A stretch of DNA of 64,000 bases, from contig NC_007912.1 of NCBI RefSeq assembly GCF_000013665.1, positions 4,463,684 through 4,527,683 on the forward strand, written 5' to 3'. The notes below the pieces were generated by a model that made no database searches, was not told the origin of the DNA, and saw nothing but the letters and a program-made list of their open reading frames with translations. The translations under genes and the position numbers were made by a program. The stretch's first letter is position 1. Every line of letters starts with the position of its first letter. This DNA is from Saccharophagus degradans 2-40 (GTDB lineage: Bacteria > Pseudomonadota > Gammaproteobacteria > Pseudomonadales > Cellvibrionaceae). This document shows positions 36,819 through 45,728 of the stretch, one piece after another.

Positions 36819-37200
36819 ACTGGCTGCTTCGCCGAGGGACGAGAATTATGCGCATTTATGCGCAGCCACGACAGTCTTGAATTCCATTTTTTTTTGTGGT
36901 GCCCATTTTAAACCGCTAATTTCAGGTAAATACCTTATAACGCGCCACATTGTGCAAACCTTTTGAACTAAGCCCACATTAGTGTCATCGCATTTGAGTA
37001 CTATGCGCTGCCAAATCAAACTCCAAAAGTGATTAATTTTTCGACACAGGTCACATAACCCACCGGATGGCACCTTAAGCATCTCTATCGCGATACTTTT
37101 GTTAACCACTTCACAACCAAGACTAAAGTACTAGACTAGTATTCATACTAAAGAACCAATCGGTCTGGTTCTAATTAGGATGTAATGAGGTAATCAACGC
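36819..37200. other. Divergent intergenic region tex / PEPQ lipoprotein
   Basis: The right part of a 434-base gap. A 7-bp palindrome TGCGCAT/ATGCGCA lies at about 36850-36865. A perfect AGAACCA/TGGTTCT inverted repeat (37152-37158 and 37166-37172, 7-base spacer) lies 28 bases before the lipoprotein GTG and could be an operator. The minus-strand frame at 36846-37109 is not supported as a gene. Confidence 0.4.
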
Positions 37201-37893
37201 GTGAAATTCGATATCAAAGTAGCTTTACTGCTTTTAGCTAGCACAACATTTACGGCCTGCGGCGGTGCGCCCGGCCAAAATGACAGCGATAGCTTAGTAC
37301 CCAAAAACCAGCCAGACTTGGATGTCGATACCCCTGAACCACAACCAGAGCCTCAACCTGAACCACAGCCTGAGCCACAGCCTGAGCCGCAGCCTGAACC
37401 ACAGCCTGAGCCGCAGCCTGAGCCGCAGCCTGAACCACAGCCAGAACCGCAACCAGAGCCACAACCTGAGCCACAGCCAGAGCCACAGCCAGAACCACAA
37501 CCTGAACCACAGCCAGAACCGCAACCTGAACCACAGCCAGAACCACAGCCAGAACCGCAACCAGAGCCGCAACCTGAACCACAGCCTGAGCCGCAGCCAG
37601 AACCTGAGCCACAGGCAAAAGTGACAGCGACTATTTCTTGGGATATTCCAGAAGAGCGTGAAAATGGTGCAGATTTACTTTTAAGCGAAATAGGCGGGTA
37701 TGAAATTATTTACCGCAAAACGGATACACAGGTTTACGAATCCATAGTAATTGAAATGCAAACCCAAACTGAATACGAGCTAACCAATTTAGATGCAGGG
37801 GAATATGAGTTTTTGATCGCTGCGTTTGATGCCGATGGCCTATACAGTGACTTTTCTGACCCAACACTAACAACTTTAGGCAATACCAACTAG
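37201..37893 (+). CDS. Lipoprotein with a (PEPQ)n linker and FnIII-like C-terminal domain
   Basis: A 230-residue surface or periplasmic lipoprotein starting at GTG 37201 (a GAGG is 9 bases upstream), with lipobox TTFTACGG (Cys20). Residues 45-138 are 94 residues of near-perfect PEPQ repeats (about 23 copies), an extended rod-like spacer. Residues 139-228 form an FnIII-like domain: [32 protein letters not shown], then [20 protein letters not shown]. The next gene encodes the same domain without the repeat. The function is unknown. Confidence 0.75.
   Translation: MKFDIKVALLLLASTTFTACGGAPGQNDSDSLVPKNQPDLDVDTPEPQPEPQPEPQPEPQPEPQPEPQPEPQPEPQPEPQPEPQPEPQPEPQPEPQPEPQPEPQPEPQPEPQPEPQPEPQPEPQPEPQPEPQPEPEPQAKVTATISWDIPEERENGADLLLSEIGGYEIIYRKTDTQVYESIVIEMQTQTEYELTNLDAGEYEFLIAAFDADGLYSDFSDPTLTTLGNTN
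37333..37614 (+). repeat. 12-bp tandem repeat array encoding PEPQ units
   Basis: About 23 copies of a 12-bp unit (consensus CCWGARCCRCAR) run in frame through the lipoprotein gene. Third positions vary, so the array has drifted at the DNA level while the protein repeat is conserved, which argues for selection on the peptide. The copy number could be slippage-prone between strains. Confidence 0.85.
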
Positions 37894-38283
37894 TTTACCT
37901 CGACCGGCGGCAGGGAAGCCGCACCCCACCCCTTCTTTAAAAAACTCACCAATTCCACTGCCTACTTTTCACTCACAAATTTTACAAATTTGTAATAACT
38001 TAGTCTTAGAAGATAAAGTAGAATCTCAAACTGTTAACTAATGCACATAGTTATAAAAAAGCACTACACACAAACGAGCAAGGCATGTAGTAATAGCTGC
38101 TCGCCATTAGGACTGAAGTAGACGCTCCTCCAGCAACGCAGCAGATAACGCCGCGGTTGCGTACGAGCAGCAAGGAAGCGCAAGTTCCAGCTAACGCGAA
38201 GGGTTATTGCCAAACAAGCGGTTGTCTGGGCTACCAACAAATTTTAAATAACAATAATCGCGTTTTCTTGTAGAGAGAATCGG
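37894..38283. other. Intergenic region between the FnIII-like paralogues
   Basis: 390 bases with no supported gene. A CAAATTTTACAAATTTG near-palindrome lies near 37976. The GC-richer part 38090-38220 has some potential hairpins but matches no RNA family I know. Confidence 0.3.
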
Positions 38284-38745
38284 ATGCATCCTGTTAAAAC
38301 ACTCATAGTTGTACTCTTAGCAACTGTTGTATTGAGCGCTTGCCAGAAAGAAGAAGAGGAATCCTTAGTAAACAAAGGGTCGCCCGAGATAGATTTGCCA
38401 ACTATCCCTGATGTAGACTCGCCAACATCGCCAAGCACGCCGCAAGCACCTAGCCAACCAACCACCCCCGTAAACTCATTTACGGTATCAATTAGCTGGG
38501 ACATTCCAAGAGAAAGGGTAAATGGCGAGGAATTGCTTTTAAGCGAAATTGGTGGCTATGAAATAGCCTATAAGCGCACGGTTGATGAGAGCTATTCGAT
38601 TGTTATTGTCGATAACCAGAACAGTCAGACCCAAGAGCTAACAGGTTTACCCGCTGGCCATTATGAGTTTCTTATTGCCGCTTTTGATTCGCTAGGTATA
38701 TATAGCGACTACAGCGACCCTACCTTTGCCGATATTGGTAATTAA
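38284..38745 (+). CDS. Lipoprotein with FnIII-like domain (paralogue of the PEPQ protein)
   Basis: A 153-residue protein with lipobox VVLSACQK (Cys20), a short P/S/T-rich linker in place of the PEPQ rod, and an FnIII-like domain with the same sequence signature as its neighbour: [49 protein letters not shown]. The ATG is preceded by GAGAGAATCGG. The two domains are clearly a gene duplication with linker divergence. The role is unknown; such domains often mediate carbohydrate or protein binding on secreted proteins. Confidence 0.78.
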   Translation: MHPVKTLIVVLLATVVLSACQKEEEESLVNKGSPEIDLPTIPDVDSPTSPSTPQAPSQPTTPVNSFTVSISWDIPRERVNGEELLLSEIGGYEIAYKRTVDESYSIVIVDNQNSQTQELTGLPAGHYEFLIAAFDSLGIYSDYSDPTFADIGN

Positions 38746-38772
38746 TACCCTCGCAGGCACATGCTTATGCAT

Positions 38773-38800
38773 CGGCCCACCGCATCACGGGCCGTTACAT
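38773..38800 (+). terminator. Weak hairpin after the second FnIII lipoprotein
   Basis: CGGCCC/GGGCCG (38773-38778 and 38789-38794, 10-base loop) forms a strong short stem, but only TTACATT follows, so terminator function is uncertain. It lies between two convergent genes. Confidence 0.35.
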
Positions 38801-38821
38801 TAAAAACCGACTACACAGCCA

Positions 38822-39244
38822 CTAATCGACCTGCCCTACAAATTCCATAAGCAGGTTGTTCAGTTTCTCCACCTTCGCTGCCCCCATATCGCTACTAAAC
38901 TGCTGATACTGCTTGGACATGCTTTTAAATATACGCTGGTGAGTTCGTTTACCTTTAGCAGACAAGCGTATATTTACTACACGTTGGTCCGCTGCATCTG
39001 CTTTACGCACTATTACCCCATCAGAATCCAGCTTAGCCAAAATGCGCGACAAGCTTGGCCCCAGAATGCAGGTAGACTCTGCCAACTGCTGGGTGTTCAG
39101 CGCTTCGTGCATAAAGAGTGCGCGAATGACTCGCCACTGCTGTTCGGTGAGATCCAAGTCGGCGAGTACTGGCCGCACGTACGATATCGCTTTCTCCCTA
39201 GCGCGCAATAACAATATGGGTAGAGTTTCGCTTTGGGTTGTCAT
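38822..39244 (-). CDS. MarR-family regulator (HpaR-like)
   Basis: A 140-residue winged-helix regulator: LTEQQWRVIRALFMHEALNT near residue 32-51, the recognition helix TCILGPSLSRILAKLDSDGVI near residue 58-78, and the wing RKADAADQRVVNIRLSAKG. It closely resembles HpaR/MarR repressors of aromatic acid operons. It lies downstream of, and on the same strand as, the DUF1501/LamG operon (332-base gap), so it might regulate that system, but it may equally control a distant target. Confidence 0.85.
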   Translation of the reverse strand: MTTQSETLPILLLRAREKAISYVRPVLADLDLTEQQWRVIRALFMHEALNTQQLAESTCILGPSLSRILAKLDSDGVIVRKADAADQRVVNIRLSAKGKRTHQRIFKSMSKQYQQFSSDMGAAKVEKLNNLLMEFVGQVD

Positions 39245-39576
39245 CTTCTTGCCTTTGCCTTTGTTTACCTAGTTCACTATTAAGCATAGCCAAGCATTAT
39301 GTTTATTCGCGCTCAAACAGCGTTAGATTAAAACCCATTGGTTCTATTAACATGCTAATGAATAGAATTAGGGAATATTGAAGCAATTTAACGGCTTTTC
39401 ACGTCATTTTTCTGACAGTTTTGCATAACTTTACGGAGTGGGGCACCCCAAAAGCCAAAATAGTGAAGCTGTTAAATGGTTCTAAAGCTTAAGGAAGATA
39501 GAAAGAATAGCCTCTCTGCGATAAACCACAGAGAGGCGGGATGTAACGAGGAAACGGCAAGCAGCCCCAGAAAGAG
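39245..39576. other. Gap between the MarR gene and the DUF1501-like operon end
   Basis: 332 bases without genes. It contains the operon terminator at 39510-39537 and presumably the MarR promoter; no other feature is seen. Confidence 0.35.
39510..39537 (-). terminator. Terminator of the DUF1501/LamG/cytochrome operon
   Basis: A perfect 9-bp stem GCCTCTCTG/CAGAGAGGC (39510-39518 and 39529-39537) with a 10-base loop is followed on the minus strand by TATTCTTTC. It ends the minus-strand operon that starts at 44931. Confidence 0.7.
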
Positions 39577-41163
39577 CTAAACCGGAATAGTGCCGCTTAC
39601 AATCGGTTCGAAGGCTGTGAGCGCATCCATTTGTAAACTATTACCCAAGCCGTGGGCCATACCTCTGCTGGTAAAGGCCTGCTCAAAGGCGGACTGGCCA
39701 TCACCGTGCAGTGCCATATAGTTAAGCATTACAGTCTGCACTAACAGGTTAACGTTATTGGCACATGCACTCGAGGCTGTTTCCACATCACCGCTGCCGC
39801 GCATCCAACCTATTTGGTTAGTGCTACCAGCCAATTGCGCACGCCCATTGGGGTTATAAACCAAGAAGAATGCCGCAGCCGTTTGCTGGTTATCGCCTGT
39901 CCACACACCTTTACCGCGACCATTCATAGAATCATCGGTCATACCGTTACTGAATACAGAGCCATCGCTGTAAACGTATAGCATAAGCGGTTTGCCCATG
40001 CGTGCAGCGTATTCCAAGCAGGCGCCCATGCAGCGACCGGCGCGCAAATCGCGCATTTCGCCCGTGGCGCGATCACCTGTGTGGTAATCGTATCCGCCCA
40101 TCGTAATGGTGCCGGCACCGGCATAACCATTAACCACAAGTTTCATAATTGACGCGGTTTTTTGAAATTCGCGGTCGTTATTGAATTCATCCACGCTGAA
40201 AATACCATTAGCGCCCACAATATCGGGGTCGGCCGCAGGGTCTAAAAACGCAGGGTTAGGGAAGTTTTCTGCAAGATAGGCACTTTTCACATAGGCACAG
40301 CTAACCAGCTCTTTTACTGCCGCATCGTTGCTCATACCCGTAGACACTCTGCCCAATTTGGCATCACTTAAGCGCGATACCGACTCCATAACCGACACAA
40401 TTTGCTCATCGGTAAGGGCGCCAAAGTCACCAACATCGACTAGGCCGGTAACATCACTGGGGCGGTCCACTTTGGTGGGGCGCACTTCGTTGTTGATCAT
40501 ATTCAGAGGCGCCATAGAGTTGCCGCCTGACTCGCTTGAGCGCGAACCGATTAACGCCAACAACTCACCATTGGCACCTGCCATGTTAATGGCATACATA
40601 GGGTTGTGAGGGTTATTGGCCGTGTCGTTCTCTGAGCGCGCAGCAATAACAGCACCGTTAATATTAGGCGCCGTGCTCATAAGGTTTATTTTATCTTTAA
40701 TGCCACTTAGGAAGCCGCTATCGCTGTGAAAGGCCAACCCCAAGGTAGTATCGGTATGGTCGCCGTTACTGGTTTCTGTTGGCGTTGCCTCGGTTACACC
40801 TGGCACCATATCGCCGGGCAACCCCTGCTTGCTGTAGCCCGCAGTCGATAGGAAATCCATTTGGCCGCCTGCCCCGCCAACCAATACGTTCGAGCCAGCT
40901 ATGTTGGCCCCGCCTGCAAGGTCGATACAAATAAACGGAATTTTGCCTGCGCCTGCGGTAATACCGCAGGCACTTAAGCGCGACTCGATATCTGGCGATA
41001 AAGCCATGGCGCGCTGTGCCATCATGCTAAGCATAGATGCACCCGCAACCGTGCCCACACCGGCTTTAAAACCCTGAGCAATAAGCTCGCGGCGGGTACG
41101 TGGTCGACCGTGATCTAGCAGCGTAAGGGGTTCGTCTAATTTAAAATGTGTACGTTTAGCCAT
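39577..41163 (-). CDS. Exported DUF1501-like protein with a Tat-type signal
   Basis: A 528-residue protein. The N-terminus RPRTRRELIAQGFKAGVGTV (Arg24-Arg25) followed by ASMLSMMAQRAMA is a twin-arginine-like signal, so it is exported folded. The mature part opens FICIDLAGGANIAGSN, the position of the GGxS segment in DUF1501 (alkaline-phosphatase-fold) proteins, and ends in a region with GGYDYHTGDRATGEMRDLRAGR, which resembles the His-containing active-site end of that family. It is the last gene of the minus-strand operon, 15 bases after the LamG gene. No exact function is known. Confidence 0.6.
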   Translation of the reverse strand: MAKRTHFKLDEPLTLLDHGRPRTRRELIAQGFKAGVGTVAGASMLSMMAQRAMALSPDIESRLSACGITAGAGKIPFICIDLAGGANIAGSNVLVGGAGGQMDFLSTAGYSKQGLPGDMVPGVTEATPTETSNGDHTDTTLGLAFHSDSGFLSGIKDKINLMSTAPNINGAVIAARSENDTANNPHNPMYAINMAGANGELLALIGSRSSESGGNSMAPLNMINNEVRPTKVDRPSDVTGLVDVGDFGALTDEQIVSVMESVSRLSDAKLGRVSTGMSNDAAVKELVSCAYVKSAYLAENFPNPAFLDPAADPDIVGANGIFSVDEFNNDREFQKTASIMKLVVNGYAGAGTITMGGYDYHTGDRATGEMRDLRAGRCMGACLEYAARMGKPLMLYVYSDGSVFSNGMTDDSMNGRGKGVWTGDNQQTAAAFFLVYNPNGRAQLAGSTNQIGWMRGSGDVETASSACANNVNLLVQTVMLNYMALHGDGQSAFEQAFTSRGMAHGLGNSLQMDALTAFEPIVSGTIPV

Positions 41164-41178
41164 TGGAGTGATCCACCT

Positions 41179-43659
41179 TTATTGCAATAACATCACGGCG
41201 CTACCACCTGCGGCAGCACACACAGCGATAACCGCAGTTTGGGTATCAGCTGATGACATATCATTGATTAAGTTGTACAGATGCGTTTTTAAGGTTGCCA
41301 CATCCGGCTGGGTGGCGAGGGTTTGCATTTCGCCATCTACATTTACCTGTGCTGCAGTTAGGCCTGCCAATAGAGGGTCGACAATAAGATCTCTAGAGCC
41401 AGAATCTAAACTGCCACCAAAATTAAACCCGGGGAAGTAACTGGCACGCGCAGAGCTGTCGGAAACTAACTCGGTGCAGTAAGCAACCGAAAGCTGCATG
41501 ACACCGGCTTGATGCGCTGCCAAGAAACCTTCAATTTGCTCGGATACTGGCAATTGCTGGCGCACTAATTCATACACCGCTGCAACCGAAGGCGTGGCGC
41601 TATCTACGCCCGTTAAGTTGGCCAAAGTTGCATTTATTTCACCAAAAATACGCAGGCCAATATCTGCTTGCTCTGCAATATTGGTCTCTGTAGGCTCCGG
41701 CAAAACGGTATCGTCTACGCGGGTATAGGTACGCTCACCAATGCGATCAAAGGTAAGGAAGAAGTCGTCTTCCGCTGCGCCTTTTTCTAAAGGAATAAGC
41801 GCACCAAGCGCAGACATGGGCACACCATCGGGGCTGTAATTTTCGCTGTTAATGGTTACCGCTACATTCGCAAACGCCTGACCGATTGGCGCCTCTTTGC
41901 CGTTTATACCTATGTGGATACCTTCAATAGCAATATCACCCGGTATGGTTGCGGCTGGGTCCAAGCTTATAAAGAATGGCTCGCTAAATAAGTAACTGTA
42001 CGAATCAAACTGCTGTGCCTCGAACGCCACATAGGCGCTTGGCACATCAATTAAATGCGACACGCCAAACAGCATAAAGAATTTTTCACCCACACCAGCA
42101 TCGTAATTCGAAACAATTTGTTCTGGCGTAAGTACGCGACTGTGCACTGCCAAAAAACGCACCGTGCCCTGCCACATTTGTTGGTTGTCTACTTCGTTGC
42201 CTACGGCAAGCGCGAAGGTATCGTCCCAATCATTCAAGTGACCTGCCGCTTCTGGGTCGTCAGCCACTAGCTCGCCATTCACGTAAATTGAACGGCCGTC
42301 GAGCAGGTCATAGTTAACCACCACGTGCTGCAGTGTGGCTTGCAATACTTCATCGGCATTGGGGGTGGATAACCCCGGCATGCCATCGGCGCCAAAGTTT
42401 TCACCGCGCGTAAGGAAGTCGTAGTTATATATGGTTTGCCCGAGGGTAAAGTTGGTTGCGTCGCTACCACCAGAATAGGTGACGATACGCGCAGGGCCAT
42501 CTTGAGCAACGTTGCCAGGCACTACCCACGCTTCTACAGAGTATTCGCCAGTAGCTGTAATTAAGCGGTGTAGTTTTTGGCTACCGCTTGTTGAGCCCTG
42601 AGCTTTACCGCCGTCGAACGACACACCCCAGTTTCCTTCCCATGCATAGTTACCGGAAAGCGTCAGATCGAGCGCAGGCTCTACACCACTGGTATCAAAA
42701 GCCATGGGCGAGCCTTCGCCAGCTTTAAATTGATAAAGGGCAATCACATCGGACTCATAACGACCGCCACTACTGGCCACAATACCCTCAATTTCTAAAC
42801 GCAATGCACGGCTGGTATGTAACGCTGGGTCTACTTCTGTAACGGCAATACCGTTACTAAACGCCTCTAAGGCGGTTAGCATTTCGCCAGAGCTGTATGC
42901 ACAGCTGTCTTGCGCTGGGTTATCTTCATTCGGCCAACAGTTGTGCCCTTCGCTGGCAAGGCGCACATAAAAGCGCGACTCCGCCGGTGAATCTAAATTA
43001 ATTTTCGATTTAGCCGAACCGTAAGCAACATCGTGATCTTTACTGCCAAAATAGGGGCGCTGCTGTGGGTTACCTTCTTCCGCGTGACACGAAGCGCAGT
43101 TTTCTACTAACAGCGGATAAACCGTACTAATAAAGGTGTCTGGCGTATCGGGGAACGACTTACTATCCACCACTTCGCGCTCTGGCGGTGCAGTTAGAAT
43201 GATTTCGTTCACTTCCGCACCCGAGTCGTTAGCCCAGGAGGCTATAAAGTTGGTAATGGTGTCGGCACACACGCTTAGTTCTGGGCGCCAGCATTGGTGA
43301 CCGCCACCCACTTTCGTCACCATGCGCGATAACGCCGGTGCAGATAAATCCACAATGGTATTGGCAGCTTGATAAGCCAAGTTGATGTCATCGGCGCGCA
43401 CGAACTGTGGCGATTGGCCGCCGGCAACGTGACAGGCCCCGCAGCGATCTTCACCGGCAAGTTTATCCCATACATTTAATTTAAAGTTTTGTACGTCGTC
43501 GGTGCTTGGCGAAGGGCCGTTATACACAATGCCGGTATCTTCGTCGCTTACATCTTGGTTTACGTTGGTCTGTACATCTTGGCCGCTGCCACCACTACAA
43601 CCGGCAAACAAAACTGCGGTTAAAGCGAGCAAAGGCAATTTAGAAAAAAGGCTATTCAT
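41179..43659 (-). CDS. Lipoprotein with two c-type heme sites and a LamG-like domain
   Basis: An 826-residue exported lipoprotein (LFAGCSGG, Cys21). Two heme-binding motifs are visible, CGACH (C73-C76-H77) and CASCH (C188-C191-H192), each followed by a Cys-rich segment (GHQCWRPELSVC and GHNCWPNEDNPAQDSC) suggesting extra disulfides. Residues about 305-540 form a LamG/concanavalin-like jelly roll (YSVEAWVVPG, QHVVVNYDLLDGRSIYVNGEL, RVLTPEQIVSNYDAG). The C-terminal third is unrecognised. It starts three bases after the preceding monoheme gene. Probably an envelope electron-transfer or binding protein. Confidence 0.7.
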   Translation of the reverse strand: MNSLFSKLPLLALTAVLFAGCSGGSGQDVQTNVNQDVSDEDTGIVYNGPSPSTDDVQNFKLNVWDKLAGEDRCGACHVAGGQSPQFVRADDINLAYQAANTIVDLSAPALSRMVTKVGGGHQCWRPELSVCADTITNFIASWANDSGAEVNEIILTAPPEREVVDSKSFPDTPDTFISTVYPLLVENCASCHAEEGNPQQRPYFGSKDHDVAYGSAKSKINLDSPAESRFYVRLASEGHNCWPNEDNPAQDSCAYSSGEMLTALEAFSNGIAVTEVDPALHTSRALRLEIEGIVASSGGRYESDVIALYQFKAGEGSPMAFDTSGVEPALDLTLSGNYAWEGNWGVSFDGGKAQGSTSGSQKLHRLITATGEYSVEAWVVPGNVAQDGPARIVTYSGGSDATNFTLGQTIYNYDFLTRGENFGADGMPGLSTPNADEVLQATLQHVVVNYDLLDGRSIYVNGELVADDPEAAGHLNDWDDTFALAVGNEVDNQQMWQGTVRFLAVHSRVLTPEQIVSNYDAGVGEKFFMLFGVSHLIDVPSAYVAFEAQQFDSYSYLFSEPFFISLDPAATIPGDIAIEGIHIGINGKEAPIGQAFANVAVTINSENYSPDGVPMSALGALIPLEKGAAEDDFFLTFDRIGERTYTRVDDTVLPEPTETNIAEQADIGLRIFGEINATLANLTGVDSATPSVAAVYELVRQQLPVSEQIEGFLAAHQAGVMQLSVAYCTELVSDSSARASYFPGFNFGGSLDSGSRDLIVDPLLAGLTAAQVNVDGEMQTLATQPDVATLKTHLYNLINDMSSADTQTAVIAVCAAAGGSAVMLLQ

Positions 43660-43662
43660 GGC

Positions 43663-44931
43663 TTAGTTTCCTTTGCAGTAGTCGGCGGCTTGAGCAAACA
43701 CGCGTTTGATGTTGTAGCCGTTGGCGGCAAAATCGGTCACCCAACTATTCAGTGTTGCTTGATCGTTCGGATTGCCATCGGCACCGTCTATGCCGTAGTC
43801 GGCATCTGGGTCACGCAAACACACGGTTTTGAATACTTTCTTTACTTGGCATTGCGCAAAAGCTTGGCTGTGAGCCATTTCCATCATCATGGTTTTTGCA
43901 CCGTTGCCACTGCCAGGCAAGCTCGTATCCCAGCCCAAGGATTTGTTCACCCCTTCGCGCCAATAGTTATCCCACTTATCATCAGGGGTAACAAAACCGT
44001 AGGGGAAGGTAGCGCTATTAAAGTGGTATTTGGCCTGCACGCGGGTGCCCGTTTCGGGGTCTATGTCACCCTCGCTGTTGTACACCAACTGACCGTTCTC
44101 ACCGGTTAAATCGTTTTCGGGGTCGTATTCATAGTTGTAATACGCCAAGCCCTGCGCCATTGGATCCATACCCGCATGGCAACCCATACAGCCGTTTAGA
44201 AATACGCGCGCATCGCCGCCAGGGCTGCGCGATACATCTTGGCGAATACGATCTGGCACACGAGTAATATCGTGAACTTGTTCCAGATCCATACACATAT
44301 GATTCATTAAGGTAAAACGGAAAGCTGCGCGGTTGGTGCCCGCAATTAAGAACGCTTTAGAAGCGGCGCGAGAGGTGACCACACCAGATGTTGCTTCGGC
44401 AGGTAAGCCAGTTACTTCTGACTGCAAGCTGCGATCGAGTGTATCTTTTAAGCTAACGCCGGCGTCTTCCATCGCTTGGTAATGGGCATTACTCGAATTG
44501 GAATAGGACGGTGTAATACCGTCGCCCACATAGATAATATCCGCGTATAAAAGCTCTCTAAAATCCAATTCATCGCGCACAAACCCAATTACGGTGGCGG
44601 TGTAATCATTTAGCGGCACAAATACGTTTTGTTCGCGGTTGGTCCAAGGCGCAGCCCAGTTTTTAATAGTCTCGTTATAAAAACTATCGTTTTCCATGGC
44701 TATCTCTGCCGCAGCCATCGCATCGCCCGCATCGAGCTCAGCTTTCATTGCAAGCAACACAGATTCAGTGGGGGGCACACCTGCCAAGCGGTCGTGCATG
44801 CGCTTCGCTTGCTCTAGCGTGCCAGCCATAGCCATACCAGAACACAAGAGCGCACCGGTTGCGGCAGTTGCCAACAAACTCAGCGCACCGCGTGAAGTAG
44901 GTTTCGATAGTTTGCGATCGTAATTGGTCAT
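43663..44931 (-). CDS. Exported monoheme c-type protein (DUF1588-like region)
   Basis: 422 residues from the chosen ATG at 44931 (MTNYDRKL), which gives a good signal peptide ending AMAG near residue 37; an open frame back to 45024 has no signal. The single heme site is CMGCH (C248-C251-H252), followed by AGMDPMAQGLAYYNYEYD, typical of the DUF1588-like cytochrome region in Planctomycete-type PSCyt proteins. The C-terminus has several paired cysteines (AQCQVKKVFKTVC). First gene of the minus-strand operon, upstream of the LamG/diheme gene. Its role with the others is inferred. Confidence 0.65.
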   Translation of the reverse strand: MTNYDRKLSKPTSRGALSLLATAATGALLCSGMAMAGTLEQAKRMHDRLAGVPPTESVLLAMKAELDAGDAMAAAEIAMENDSFYNETIKNWAAPWTNREQNVFVPLNDYTATVIGFVRDELDFRELLYADIIYVGDGITPSYSNSSNAHYQAMEDAGVSLKDTLDRSLQSEVTGLPAEATSGVVTSRAASKAFLIAGTNRAAFRFTLMNHMCMDLEQVHDITRVPDRIRQDVSRSPGGDARVFLNGCMGCHAGMDPMAQGLAYYNYEYDPENDLTGENGQLVYNSEGDIDPETGTRVQAKYHFNSATFPYGFVTPDDKWDNYWREGVNKSLGWDTSLPGSGNGAKTMMMEMAHSQAFAQCQVKKVFKTVCLRDPDADYGIDGADGNPNDQATLNSWVTDFAANGYNIKRVFAQAADYCKGN

Positions 44932-45728
44932 CGCACATCTCACAGTAAAGTTAATAATATAAGGAGACCAAGCTGCAGCCGGCCCTCCGTGGATAAACTC
45001 TGCCCGCCAAACACAAACCCGCATAAAAGCTTTGCATTAACAGGAATAAAGCAGGCAGTTTTCTATTCTGTATGACACCTTATGTTAAACCGTGCCAAAA
45101 ATTGTCAGCCTGTAACCAACATATTCACATTAAGTGTTGTTGGCTTTAGCTTCATATAACACGCAGCTTAGGTTTTTATGTGACCAAACCCCGTTTAGCG
45201 GTGCGTATTATTTAAGCTACTAGCTAGAGAAGGCACGAACTGTTCCCGCCAACCTGCGCGACATCACAAAACCGTGCAATAGGCGCCAAAATGAGAACCA
45301 AGTCATACTAAATTTGCGTCTCACAGGGGTAATTATGCTAAAAAGCCCCATGTCACCACGAGAGCAGCCGCACGCTTTAGCAAACTCATTAACAAATACC
45401 GACCACCGCGTATAAATTACCGACAAGCGACACTTTAAGATTGCGCGGCTGCCAGCCAGTACTGATAAACATTAAAAATCGGGTGCAGAGCAAGCGCACA
45501 CATTGCAGCAGGAGCACCACGCAAGAAATGTCGCAAGTTCACAAATTTACATTTTGGTAGGGCTTAAATGGCGGCAACGGCATAACTCTTGTTTCTTTTG
45601 TTAACTTACAAAAAAGTTAACCGATTAAAATAATATTCAACACCTTAACGCGCTATATAATGGCGCGAAGGTAACGCAACATCTGATAGATAGCGCTGCG
45701 CGCAACGGATACGGACAGGCGAAATAGC
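44932..45728. other. Divergent control region between the two redox operons
   Basis: 797 bases with no supported gene; the short frame at 45220-45426 minus is not convincing. It contains a perfect inverted repeat and a TATAAT toward the plus operon (separate entry). The large, gene-free gap between two divergent multi-gene operons suggests complex regulation. Confidence 0.5.
45600..45661 (+). promoter_or_regulatory. Palindromic operator and -10 element of the plus-strand operon
   Basis: GTTAACTT (45600-45607) and AAGTTAAC (45614-45621) form a perfect 8-bp inverted repeat with a 6-base spacer. A TATAAT lies at 45656-45661, flanked by a small CGCGC/GCGCG repeat. No good -35 is present, so an activator bound at the palindrome (centre about 57 bases before the predicted start) would fit. 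Confidence 0.5.

Noticed and set aside
36846..37109. 87-codon minus-strand frame upstream of tex
   Set aside because: No ribosome site or recognisable motif; the region looks like a promoter gap.
37250..37618. Two minus-strand frames of 92 and 122 codons
   Set aside because: They are the antisense of the PEPQ repeat, consist of low-complexity Val/Ala/Leu or Trp/Leu/Arg runs and are artefacts of the 12-bp array.
37894..38283. A riboswitch or structured RNA between the FnIII paralogues
   Set aside because: Checked against c-di-GMP, cobalamin and SAM riboswitch landmarks by eye; no match.
45220..45426. 68-codon minus-strand frame in the divergent control region
   Set aside because: No ribosome site or motif; its position and composition suggest non-coding DNA.
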